Origin: Burkholderiales bacterium
GTDB lineage: Bacteria > Pseudomonadota > Gammaproteobacteria > Burkholderiales > Burkholderiaceae_C
Direction: 5' to 3'
Length of the DNA stretch: 64,000 nt
Assembly: GCA_030604135.1 (NCBI GenBank)
Contig: JAUVWL010000016.1
Coordinates: 1-64,000 of the forward strand
Position 1 is the stretch's first letter. Every line of letters starts with the position of its first letter. Below, piece by piece: positions 57,593-64,000 of this stretch. A program made the position numbers and the translations under genes. The notes below the pieces were generated by a model, which ran no database searches, had not been told where the DNA came from, and saw only the letters and a list, made by a program, of their open reading frames with translations.

Positions 57593-57906
57593 GGCAGAAC
57601 CTCCACCCCCACGCTCCCCACTGCGGGTGGTTCGCTGCCCCCCGAGAGGGTTGGCCCCGATTGGAGCGGCCCGGCGCCGGGTCCTCCCTCGGCGGCCTGC
57701 ATCTCGGCAAACATGGCCAGGGTCTTCTGTGCCTCGTCGGGGTCGAGCACGCCGATGGCGTGGCCGACGTGCACGATGACGTAATCTCCGACATTCGCCT
57801 CTGGCACGAGCGCGATGGAGATGGGTTTGCGGATGCCGCCCAGTTCGACCAGGGCCTGGTCGTGGGGGCGCTTTTCCACCAGCAGCGCGGGAATGGCTAG
57901 GCACAT
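57589..57906 (-). CDS. hypC: Hydrogenase maturation chaperone HypC with a repeat-encoded tail
   Basis: A 105-residue HypC. It begins MCLAIPALLVE with the essential Cys2, and has GDYVIVHVGHAIGVLD. Ordinary HypC proteins end near residue 75-90; here about 31 residues (GGPGAGPLQSGPT onward to VEVLP) are encoded by a degenerate family B repeat at 57599-57690. Cys2 shuttles Fe(CN)2CO from HypD to the large subunit. Overlaps hypF by 10 bp. Confidence 0.92.
   Translation of the reverse strand: MCLAIPALLVEKRPHDQALVELGGIRKPISIALVPEANVGDYVIVHVGHAIGVLDPDEAQKTLAMFAEMQAAEGGPGAGPLQSGPTLSGGSEPPAVGSVGVEVLP
57599..57690 (+). repeat. Family B palindromic repeat at the hypC 3' end
   Basis: ACCCCCACGCTCCCC, GCTGCCCCCCGAGAGGG, and GCGGCCCGGCGCCGGGTCC correspond to the family B copies at 13071-13150 and 62575-62656 with more changes. 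It is in the opposite orientation to hypC and is translated as the HypC C-terminal tail. Confidence 0.8.
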
Positions 57907-59033
57907 GGGGAGGTCTCCTCAACGTGGTTGTGTGCTTGTGAGGCCTTGAGTTGCTGCACCGCGACCCAGGCCTGGCCGATGGCCAGTCCAGCGTCGCCGC
58001 AGCCCTGGGGTCCGGGCAGGTGGACGGCGAGTCCCGCATCGACCAGGCGGTGCACGGTGCGCTCGCACAAAATCCGGTTGACGAAGCAGCCGCCGCCCAG
58101 GGCGGCGGTGCGGATGCCGCGTTGACGCGCAGCGGTGATCAGCGCCACGGACAGCGCATCGGCCAGCGCCAGATGAAAGCCGGCCGCCGCCGCATCGGCA
58201 TCGGTGGCGTCGAACAGCTGGGCGAGCACGGGGCGCAGGTCGATGCGGCCGTCGGCGTGCTGTACCGCACCTGGCAGCGGCGGCAGATCGGGCCGCAGCG
58301 ACAAGGCTCGGGCGGCGGCCTGCTCCAGTGCGATCGCGGCCTGGGCCTCGTCCTGCTGGTGGTGGCACAGGCCCAGTGCAGCCGCCGCCGCGTCGAACCA
58401 GCGGCCGGCGCTGCTGGTCATCGGGCAGTTCAGGTGTTTGTCGAGCATCTGGCGCACGCCCGCCGCCACGGCCTCGCCCACCACCGGGGCGAAGCGCGGC
58501 CCGATCTCGTCGGCACGGCCCAGCGCATGCAAGGCGCTCGCCGCCATGCGCCAGGGCTCGCGCGCCGCGCGGTCGCCGCCCGGCAGGGCCAGCGGCTGCA
58601 GATGGCCCAGGCGCTCCCAGCGCGCGCCGTCGAGCCAGAGCAGTTCGCCGCCCCAGGGTGTGCCGTCCGTTCCCAGGCCCACGCCGTCGAGCGCGAGCCC
58701 GACCACCGGGCCGTCGATGCCGTGTTCGGTCACCACCGCCGCCAGGTGCGCGTGGTGGTGCTGCACGCCGACGGCGGGTACGCCCAGCGCGTCGGCGGTG
58801 GCCATGGCCAGCTGGGTGCTGAAGAAGTCTGGGTGCAGGTCGTGCGCGATCGCCTGCACGGGCGCACCCGCGGCGTCGGCCTGCGCCAGCAACGCCTGCA
58901 CCGAGGCCTCGAGTGCCGCGCAGGCCACCGGGTCGCCCAGGTCGCCGTGCGCCGGCGACCAGTGCGCGCGCCCGTCCAGCACGAGGCAGGCCGCGTTCTT
59001 GAGCCAGGCGCCGACGGCGAGCACGGAGGGCAT
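57897..59033 (-). CDS. hypF: Short HypF (Kae1-like carbamoyltransferase domain only)
   Basis: A 378-residue protein. It holds only the Kae1-like domain of HypF: IAHDLHPDFFSTQLA, VQHHHAHLAAVV, GLALDGVGLGTDGTPWGGELL, KHLNCPMTSSAGRWFDA and LGGGCFVNRIL. The usual N-terminal acylphosphatase, zinc-finger and YrdC domains (about 370 residues) are absent. It resembles the short HypF1 of Cupriavidus, which supports maturation. The upstream hypB ends 7 bp away, so no truncated N-terminus lies beside it. Confidence 0.9.
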   Translation of the reverse strand: MPSVLAVGAWLKNAACLVLDGRAHWSPAHGDLGDPVACAALEASVQALLAQADAAGAPVQAIAHDLHPDFFSTQLAMATADALGVPAVGVQHHHAHLAAVVTEHGIDGPVVGLALDGVGLGTDGTPWGGELLWLDGARWERLGHLQPLALPGGDRAAREPWRMAASALHALGRADEIGPRFAPVVGEAVAAGVRQMLDKHLNCPMTSSAGRWFDAAAAALGLCHHQQDEAQAAIALEQAAARALSLRPDLPPLPGAVQHADGRIDLRPVLAQLFDATDADAAAAGFHLALADALSVALITAARQRGIRTAALGGGCFVNRILCERTVHRLVDAGLAVHLPGPQGCGDAGLAIGQAWVAVQQLKASQAHNHVEETSPCA

Positions 59034-59040
59034 GGCGTCC

Positions 59041-60033
59041 TCAGGCACCGGTTTCGCCGCCGGGCCGTCCCAAGGCGGAACGCGCCCCCTCGGGGGGCAG
59101 CGACCCGCTCAGCGGCGGAGCGTGGGGGACCATGTGCAGCAACCAATTCAGCCAGGCGTCCATGCCTTCCCCGGTCGTGGCGGACAACTGGATGACTTCG
59201 ATGGCCGGGTTCACGCGCCGCGCCAGGTCGATGCAGCGGGCGACGTCGAACTTCACGTGCGGCAGCAGGTCGGTCTTGTTCAGGATCATCAGCTGCGAGG
59301 CCGCGAACATGTCGGGGTACTTCAGCGGCTTGTCCTCGCCCTCGGTCACCGAGAGGATGGCCACCTTGGCGGCTTCGCCCAGGTCCCACACGGCGGGGCA
59401 GACCAGGTTGCCGACGTTCTCGATGAACAGCAGGCTGTGCTCGTCCTCGTGGTGGTGGTGATGGTGGTGGTGATCGTCACCATGTCCATGGTCGTGACCA
59501 TGCGCGTGGTCGTGGCCATGGTGGTGGTGCGAGTGAGCGTGCGTGTGCAGCTGGGCGAACGCCTCGGCCACCATGGGGGCGTCGAGGTGGCAGCCCTTGC
59601 CGGTGTTGACCTGGATCGCGGGCGCGCCGGTGGCGCGGATGCGGTCGGCGTCGAAGCTGGTCTGCTGGTCGCCCTCGATCACGGCCACCTGCAGGCCCGG
59701 CTGCCTGGCCTTGAGCGCCTCGATGGTGGCGCACAGCAGCGTGGTCTTGCCCGAGCCAGGGCTGGAGACGAAGTTGAGCGCGGTCACACCGTGCGACTCG
59801 AAGTGCGCGCGGTTGAGCTGTGCCACGCGGTTGTTGGCGCCCAGGATGTCGGTCTCCAGCTTGATGGCCCGTTCCTGGCTCATGCCTGGCACCGACACGC
59901 GGGCTGCGCCGGCCCCGAAGTGCAGGTCGCCATTGACCGGGTTCACCGTGATCACACCAGGTTCACCGCCGGCCTGTTGCACGTGCCGGGCATGGGCCGG
60001 ACTGTTGTCACTGCATCCGCACACGACACACAT
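59041..60033 (-). CDS. hypB: Nickel incorporation GTPase HypB with internal His-rich loop and repeat-encoded tail
   Basis: A 330-residue HypB. It starts MCVVCGCSD with the high-affinity Ni cysteines. G motifs: [11 protein letters not shown] (residues about 90-100), [16 protein letters not shown] and LNKTDLLP. Between residues 163 and 199 about 22 of 37 residues are His, with Asp and Gly. This Ni-binding stretch is inserted between G-domain elements, whereas most His-rich HypB proteins have it at the N-terminus. The last 31 residues ([15 protein letters not shown] onward) are encoded by a family B repeat. Confidence 0.94.
   Translation of the reverse strand: MCVVCGCSDNSPAHARHVQQAGGEPGVITVNPVNGDLHFGAGAARVSVPGMSQERAIKLETDILGANNRVAQLNRAHFESHGVTALNFVSSPGSGKTTLLCATIEALKARQPGLQVAVIEGDQQTSFDADRIRATGAPAIQVNTGKGCHLDAPMVAEAFAQLHTHAHSHHHHGHDHAHGHDHGHGDDHHHHHHHHEDEHSLLFIENVGNLVCPAVWDLGEAAKVAILSVTEGEDKPLKYPDMFAASQLMILNKTDLLPHVKFDVARCIDLARRVNPAIEVIQLSATTGEGMDAWLNWLLHMVPHAPPLSGSLPPEGARSALGRPGGETGA
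59047..59135 (-). repeat. Family B palindromic repeat at the hypB 3' end
   Basis: On the minus strand: GTCCCCCACGCTCCGCCGC, GCTGCCCCCCGAGGGGGC, then TTGGGACGGCCCGGCGG. Related to 13071-13150; translated as the HypB C-terminal tail in the same reading frame as in the nitronate-monooxygenase-like enzyme. Confidence 0.88.
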
Positions 60034-60108
60034 GTTCTGTCTCCTTGTAAACGGCCATCCAAGTTACTTCAAACGCACAACCGCAGGCGTGCGTTCCAGG
60101 GCGCCCGT

Positions 60109-60274
60109 GGAACTGGCTTCGCCAGGCCACAGGGAGCGTCCTCCTCCCGCCGAAGGCGAGAGAGGGGGCAGAGGACCGCGGCTCCCAAGCCTGCCTGCGC
60201 AGGCTTGGACGGGACGAAGAGGCTTCGACTCTGGCGAAGCCACGGCCTGCAAGGCGAGCGAAGCGGCGCAAGGG
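60109..60274 (+). repeat. Long family A repeat with two extra hairpins, between hypA and hypB
   Basis: It starts GGAACTGGCTTCGCCAGGCC (hairpin 60113-60125, stem CTGGC/GCCAG) and ends GCGAAGCGGCGCAAGGG as in other A copies. Its middle contains a hairpin at 60185-60208 (10-bp stem, loop CTGC) and one at 60221-60241 (7-bp stem, loop ACTCTGG). The same two-hairpin module occurs in the family B copy at 62660-62817 with different but matched stems. It fills most of the 248-bp hypA-hypB gap. Confidence 0.88.
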
Positions 60275-60281
60275 CTGATTC

Positions 60282-60632
60282 CTATTCATCATCGCTCACG
60301 CGCATGTCAACGACGCGCAATTCCATGCCACCGGTGGGCTGGAGCTGATAGCCACCGCAAGCCGGGCAGGCGTTGCCGCGCTGGGCGATGGCCACGGTCT
60401 GGGCGCACTGCATGCACCAGGCCTGGCCGGGGGGTTCATCGATCTCGATGCGGGCGCCGTCCAGCAGCGTGCCGGGGGCCAGGCTGTCCAGCGCGAAGCG
60501 CAGCGCGCGGATGTCCACGCCTGCCAGCTGGCCGGCCTCCAGCCGCAGTTCCAGCAGGCGTGCAAACCCCTCACGCCGCGCAGTGTCTTCCACCAGCTGC
60601 AGCACACCGCCGGCCAGACTGGCTTCATGCAT
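60282..60632 (-). CDS. hypA: Nickel metallochaperone HypA
   Basis: A 116-residue HypA. It begins MHEASLAGGVLQLV with the Ni-binding His2, and has zinc CxxC pairs CMQCAQT and CPACGG. It delivers nickel with HypB. Start ATG 60632 overlaps the hoxV stop by 8 bp; the open frame to 60689 lies over hoxV. Confidence 0.94.
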   Translation of the reverse strand: MHEASLAGGVLQLVEDTARREGFARLLELRLEAGQLAGVDIRALRFALDSLAPGTLLDGARIEIDEPPGQAWCMQCAQTVAIAQRGNACPACGGYQLQPTGGMELRVVDMRVSDDE

Positions 60633-61779
60633 GGGTCGTCTCCATGCCGTTATCGTGCCCGATCCGGGCGTCGATGTGAAAGGGCACACACGGATCGAAG
60701 GCGGCCATCAGCAGGTGGAGCTGGGCGGTGAGCTCGGTCGACTGGACAGGCAGGGAAGCCATGACCTGGGCGACCAGCCCTTGCGGATGAAAGTTCCATT
60801 CGGTCGGTGCCAGCACCTGACAGGACAGCACCCGGACCGGCTCACCATCCAAAGGCGCCTGCAGCGCCACCTGGTGGACCAGCAGGCCGCGGGCCATCTC
60901 GACCCAGGCCAGCCCCTGGCGAGGCCCCAGGTTCAGTGCACCCCAGGTCAACCAGCCCTTCCCCGCCTCACCCGATGCATCGGGCAGGCACAGCCGCACC
61001 AGCTCGGCCAGCCGGCTGCCCAGCAGCGACCACGTGGTCCAGGGCTGGGCAGGCTCGCCCAGGTGGCGGCGCGACCAGGTACCCGTGCAGGCGGTCTGCC
61101 CCTCCCAACTGGGATGCCGTGTGAACGCCTCATGCTCGCTGAGGGCATGACCCAGTGCACGCCACTGAGCCGGATGGGCTTGTGGGCGCAAGATCTGCTC
61201 TCCCACCCCTGGTAGGGACAGATCGGCGGCACGGACGGCCTGGATCAGGCGGGGCAGCCAGGCCGTGTGACGGCGGCTCCAGTCGTCGAGCCAGTCGGCA
61301 CCGCAGGCCTGCCAGGCCCGCAACCAGGTGGCCGGCGCCATCTGCAAAACGTCCTCCTGCAACCACTGCCGCATGGCCGACCACGGTGCCACATCCACGG
61401 GCACACCGATGAGGGGACAGGCTCGCAGGCAGGCGATGGCTTGCTCCGGAATGGTCGATTCCACCGCAGGCAAGCCGAGCAGCCGCGGCCAGTCCAGGGC
61501 CATGCGCCGGACATGCTCCAGGGCGGTCTCGCGCTGCAGCGCAGCCGCCACGTCCACCGGGCCTGGCACCAGGCCCGGATCGGCGGCTTGCAGCGCCAGC
61601 CGGCTGGCCATGCGGTGCGATTCGCCACACAGGCTGTAGAGCCCCGCCAGCAAACCCGGCAGCTGTTGGGCCGGCTGACCCGGCGCCATGCGCGCAGCCC
61701 AGGCCCGCCGGCTGCTGATCAGCCCATGGGGCATGGCACGACCCGGAGCCAGGCGAAGTGCACCGGCCAGATCGCTCAC
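60625..61779 (-). CDS. hoxV: Hydrogenase accessory protein HoxV (HupK-like)
   Basis: A 384-residue protein related to [NiFe] large subunits. It keeps a C-terminal FDPCVPFHI and APTEWNFHP but lacks the L1 CxxC nickel motif, as HupK/HoxV proteins do. HoxV is thought to carry the Fe(CN)2CO intermediate to the membrane-bound hydrogenase large subunit. Overlaps hoxT (61776-61779) and hypA. Confidence 0.87.
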   Translation of the reverse strand: MSDLAGALRLAPGRAMPHGLISSRRAWAARMAPGQPAQQLPGLLAGLYSLCGESHRMASRLALQAADPGLVPGPVDVAAALQRETALEHVRRMALDWPRLLGLPAVESTIPEQAIACLRACPLIGVPVDVAPWSAMRQWLQEDVLQMAPATWLRAWQACGADWLDDWSRRHTAWLPRLIQAVRAADLSLPGVGEQILRPQAHPAQWRALGHALSEHEAFTRHPSWEGQTACTGTWSRRHLGEPAQPWTTWSLLGSRLAELVRLCLPDASGEAGKGWLTWGALNLGPRQGLAWVEMARGLLVHQVALQAPLDGEPVRVLSCQVLAPTEWNFHPQGLVAQVMASLPVQSTELTAQLHLLMAAFDPCVPFHIDARIGHDNGMETTHA

Positions 61780-62342
61780 GAGGCACGCCCCTGGGTGGCG
61801 CCGGAACGCCCGAACAGGAAAGCCCGCCGCGGGGGAACCTCGGGCGCAGGGGCCGGTGGCGCGTCCACGGGGGTCAGGGCGGACATCACCTCCTGCGCGG
61901 TCTCGCGTGCCAGCGCCTGATGACCGAAGTCGTTCATTGGCGAGAACAGGGCACAGGACTCGTGAAATCCCAAGGACGGGTCGTGAGCGCCGATGAACTC
62001 GAAGCGCTCGGTACCGAAAACGTGCACCCGCTTGCGACCGACCAGCCCGGCATGCCCCTCGACCGACAGGGGCAGTCGCACCAGATTCATGAACCAGGGT
62101 GTGATGAGCACCCCTTCGGCCACCGCAGCCTCGTTCGACGCCACACGAAAACCCACGGCCTCCACCGACAGCGCCGGGTTGAGTATCGGAATTCCCTGCA
62201 TGCGTTCGGTCTCCACCAGGCGGTAGAAGTCGAGCAGATGCTGCACACGTTCGTCCAGCGTCCAGCGCGCAGTCCCTGCGGCTGGGCCGCTGGGCAGCCT
62301 GTTTTCCGAAGGGGTCTGGGACAAAGGGCGCAGGGTGTTCAC
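61776..62342 (-). CDS. hoxT: Hydrogenase assembly chaperone HoxT (HybE/HupJ family)
   Basis: A 188-residue HybE/HupJ-like protein: ERMQGIPILNPALSVEAVGFR, GVLITPWFMNLVRLP, GTERFEFIGAHDPSLGFHESCALFSPM. It helps assemble the membrane-bound hydrogenase, probably in small-subunit maturation. The GTG at 62342 is chosen: it lies one base after the hoxR stop and gives the conserved length; the frame runs to 62564 across hoxR. Confidence 0.86.
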   Translation of the reverse strand: MNTLRPLSQTPSENRLPSGPAAGTARWTLDERVQHLLDFYRLVETERMQGIPILNPALSVEAVGFRVASNEAAVAEGVLITPWFMNLVRLPLSVEGHAGLVGRKRVHVFGTERFEFIGAHDPSLGFHESCALFSPMNDFGHQALARETAQEVMSALTPVDAPPAPAPEVPPRRAFLFGRSGATQGRAS

Positions 62343-62343
62343 G

Positions 62344-62574
62344 TCACGCCTCCAGCATGAGGAACTGTTCGGCGTCACCGTCACAATTCGGACAGCGCCA
62401 GTGCGGTGGCAGGTCGGCAAACGGTGTACCAGGCGGGATCTGCCACTGGTCATCACCCACGGCAGGGTCATAGACCCACCAGCAGATCTTGCATTCCAGG
62501 CGCGAGTCGGCCTTGAGCACCTCGCGGTTGCCAAGGTAAGAGCCTTCGAAGCCTCTGGAACCACAGGAGCTCAT
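62344..62574 (-). CDS. hoxR: Rubredoxin-like hydrogenase protein HoxR
   Basis: A 76-residue rubredoxin. LECKICWWVYDPAVGD and HWRCPNCD give the four Fe-binding cysteines. HoxR/HupI-type rubredoxins are needed for membrane-bound hydrogenase under O2. The start at 62574 gives the family length. The frame is open to 62817, where an ATG overlaps the hoxQ stop (ATGA); that form would add 81 residues encoded by two family B repeats, with further in-frame ATGs. Confidence 0.88.
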   Translation of the reverse strand: MSSCGSRGFEGSYLGNREVLKADSRLECKICWWVYDPAVGDDQWQIPPGTPFADLPPHWRCPNCDGDAEQFLMLEA

Positions 62575-62656
62575 GCGATCCGGCGCCGGGCCGCCCCAAG
62601 CCGGATCAGCCCCCTCAGGGGGCAGCGACCCGCGCAGCGGTGGAGCGTGGGGGCTC
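62575..62656 (-). repeat. Family B palindromic repeat upstream of hoxR
   Basis: Almost identical, in reverse, to 13071-13150 (one difference in the CCCCC/GGGGG core). It is in tandem with a longer copy and in frame with hoxR. Confidence 0.92.
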
Positions 62657-62659
62657 ATA

Positions 62660-62817
62660 CGATCCGGCCCCGGGCCGCCCCAAGCCGGATCAGCCCCCGA
62701 GGGGCTTGGCGCCGCGGCTCCAGACGTGCCTGCGCACGTCTGGACGGCGTCAAGTGGCGCTGACTCTGGCAGCGCCCTGCTCAGCGACCCGCGCAGCGGT
62801 GGAGCGTGGGGGCTCAT
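62660..62817 (-). repeat. Long family B repeat with two-hairpin module, between hoxQ and hoxR
   Basis: Ends match family B. The middle contains hairpins 62720-62743 (10-bp stem, loop CTGC) and 62756-62776 (7-bp stem, loop ACTCTGG), the same module as 60176-60241. Its right end overlaps the hoxQ stop codon. Confidence 0.9.
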
Positions 62818-63677
62818 GCCTGTTCAAGGTAGTTCAGCACGTCCTGCAGGCGCTCGTGCGAATCGTGCAGGTCTTCCGGCGCCGCCATGGCCACCTCGGG
62901 CATGTCCACCACCTCGACGGTGTTGAGAATCACCTTGTCCATCGAGTTGTAGTAAACCACACGCCAGCAGTTGGGCAGACGGGTGTTGGTGATGCGGCAG
63001 TTGCCGTAGCCACGCGAGAGCAAGAGCACGCGGCCGGTGCCCAGCTGGTGATCAAGGAATGCGACGTCCTCTGGCGAAACTGGCAGCAGCGTGAGGTTCA
63101 CCACATGCGGCGCCTGACCCGGACGCCATTGAGCGACCTGGTCGCGGATCTCCTCCACCAGCAAGGGGGCGTTCTGCACGTTGGGTGGCAGCGGTCCGCT
63201 CCATGGCCGGTAAAGCCCACGTGCGTCTTGCCCGGCCACCTCCTGGAGAACGGCCGGGATCGGGCCGACCTCGACCACATCGTCCACACAGACACCGTCG
63301 CTGAAGGTCAACAACCGCCAGACCCCGGCGAACACCGACTCCTGGACGCGGATCTCGAAGGCCGACGCCTCCTCTTGCACCAGCGCACTCGCCTCACCTT
63401 CGCTGAGCAACTGGTTGACAAGTTGCAGATCCTCGGCCGGCAGGTCTCGAAGATCCACCTGCCCGCCAGCGCCCCCCAGGGCCGACCGCTGCAACATGGC
63501 ACACACCGCATCCAGCACGGCCCGCGCCTTGGGCCGGCTGGCCAAGGCCTCGGGCGCGGGCAGCGGAGGCGGCCGGAAGGTGTCCATGTCGGCGGGCAGA
63601 CGGATGTAGTCGAGCGACTCGTCTTCGGTCTGGGTGCCTGGACCCAGGGCCACCACGGGGATCGGGAACGGGTTCAT
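62814..63677 (-). CDS. hoxQ: Hydrogenase assembly protein HoxQ (HupH family)
   Basis: A 287-residue HupH/HoxQ protein (Cupriavidus HoxQ is about 282). LRDLPAEDLQLVNQLLSEGE, VQESVFAGVWRL, RGYGNCRITNTRLPNCWRVVYYNS and the acidic C-terminus fit. It works with HoxO to protect and assemble the small subunit of the membrane-bound hydrogenase. ATG 63677 is preferred over 63704, which overlaps hoxO. Confidence 0.88.
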   Translation of the reverse strand: MNPFPIPVVALGPGTQTEDESLDYIRLPADMDTFRPPPLPAPEALASRPKARAVLDAVCAMLQRSALGGAGGQVDLRDLPAEDLQLVNQLLSEGEASALVQEEASAFEIRVQESVFAGVWRLLTFSDGVCVDDVVEVGPIPAVLQEVAGQDARGLYRPWSGPLPPNVQNAPLLVEEIRDQVAQWRPGQAPHVVNLTLLPVSPEDVAFLDHQLGTGRVLLLSRGYGNCRITNTRLPNCWRVVYYNSMDKVILNTVEVVDMPEVAMAAPEDLHDSHERLQDVLNYLEQA

Positions 63678-63694
63678 GGGAAGCTCCTGGGTTT

Positions 63695-64000
63695 TCAATG
63701 ACAAGCGTTGCCGGTCGTCTGGCTGACAACCGGTATGCCGATGGTGGGTGGGCGCGAGGGCGGCATGGCCAGGGCGGCAGCGACGCCGTTGAGAAAAACG
63801 TCCCAGTCCTGCATACCGGCAATGGCCGTGACGTACTGCCCGTCGCGGAAGAACAGCAGCGAGGGCCAGCGTTGCGAGCCATAACGGCGCGCCACCGCAT
63901 CCTCGCTGTCACGCGGTACGACCGCGACCTTGAAACGGTTCGGGAAGGCCTTCATGAGTTCGGGCAGCACCGCCGCCACGTCCACGCCTTCGGGGAATCG
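63695..64000 (-). CDS. hoxO: HoxO (HyaE-type thioredoxin-like chaperone), partial
   Basis: About 101 C-terminal residues, cut by the right edge. ALMKAFPNRF-like ELMKAFPNRFKVAVV, SEDAVARRYGSQRWPSLLFF and GQYVTAIAGMQDWD match HyaE/HoxO/HupG proteins, thioredoxin folds lacking the CxxC, which bind the Tat signal of the membrane-bound hydrogenase small subunit. Its presence with hoxQRTV predicts hoxKGZML further right. Confidence 0.87.
   Translation of the reverse strand, partial: RFPEGVDVAAVLPELMKAFPNRFKVAVVPRDSEDAVARRYGSQRWPSLLFFRDGQYVTAIAGMQDWDVFLNGVAAALAMPPSRPPTIGIPVVSQTTGNACH

Noticed and set aside
59450-59550. Short tandem ATGGTGGTGGTG-type repeat taken as a microsatellite or CRISPR-like array
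   Set aside because: It is the coding sequence of the HypB His-rich loop; there are no spaced identical repeats, and no CRISPR array or cas gene is present.
62575-62817. A transposon or IS element between hoxQ and hoxR
   Set aside because: No transposase frame, terminal inverted repeats or target duplication; it is two tandem copies of a short palindromic repeat.

Overview
The window is a GC-rich chromosome segment of a beta-proteobacterium of the Comamonadaceae, most like Hydrogenophaga or a close relative. This is inferred from three things: the gatCAB/mreBCD/mrdA, radA and ilvE neighbourhoods, Cupriavidus-like hydrogenase genes, and short GC-rich palindromic repeats scattered through the segment. 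There are no tRNA or rRNA genes, no CRISPR array and no recognisable transposase. Coding density is very high, and many adjacent genes share ATGA-type stop/start overlaps.

Bases 1-3,085 hold the end of an aromatic-acid catabolic operon on the + strand: hydroxy-oxovalerate aldolase, a Bug-type solute-binding protein, a tautomerase, a BenD/XylL-like diol dehydrogenase and a hydratase/decarboxylase. After a GFA-type gene of lower GC comes a minus-strand homoprotocatechuate (4-hydroxyphenylacetate) meta-cleavage cluster at 3.9-12.4 kb. It reads hpaR-G1-G2-E-(gap)-D-F-H, then a class II aldolase gene, a ketopantoate-reductase-like gene and hpaI. The hpaE-hpaD gap is filled by a dense mosaic of inverted repeats.

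Bases 12.5-44.2 kb are housekeeping and mixed genes: a nitronate monooxygenase-like enzyme carrying a repeat-encoded in-frame insertion, a J-domain protein, RadA, an acyltransferase, IlvE, a zf-CHCC protein, a GH78-like protein, a two-component system, an AmpG-like MFS protein, an M48 peptidase, an MBL hydrolase and a tartrate/malate dehydrogenase with a LysR regulator. They continue with a SARP/AAA regulator divergent from a small gene and a truncated haemoglobin, then an exonuclease, PyrE, GatCAB, MreBCD, PBP2 and a TSUP permease. A multi-hairpin stretch ending in an intrinsic terminator (21.17-21.39 kb) may be a small RNA.

Bases 44.2-64.0 kb are one long minus-strand hydrogenase locus. In transcription order it reads hoxO(partial)-Q-R-T-V, hypA-B-F-C-D-E, an unknown gene, hoxA, hoxF-U-Y-H-W (soluble NAD-reducing hydrogenase and its protease), hoxB-C-J (H2 sensor and kinase). 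In Cupriavidus the soluble hydrogenase operon is separate from hoxA-hoxBCJ. Here it lies inside the sensor/regulator block, coupled to hoxA by an overlap. HoxBC senses H2, HoxJ and HoxA pass on the signal, HoxFUYH makes NADH from H2, and the hyp and hoxOQRTV products mature the enzymes. The structural genes of a membrane-bound hydrogenase probably lie just beyond the right edge.

The most unusual signal is a set of two interrelated palindromic repeat families. They sit at gene junctions, especially in the hydrogenase locus, and are also read as protein: as an insertion in one enzyme, as C-terminal tails of HypB and HypC, and as possible leaders of HoxR and HoxH. Their hairpin stems differ between copies by matched, compensatory changes while the loops stay the same.
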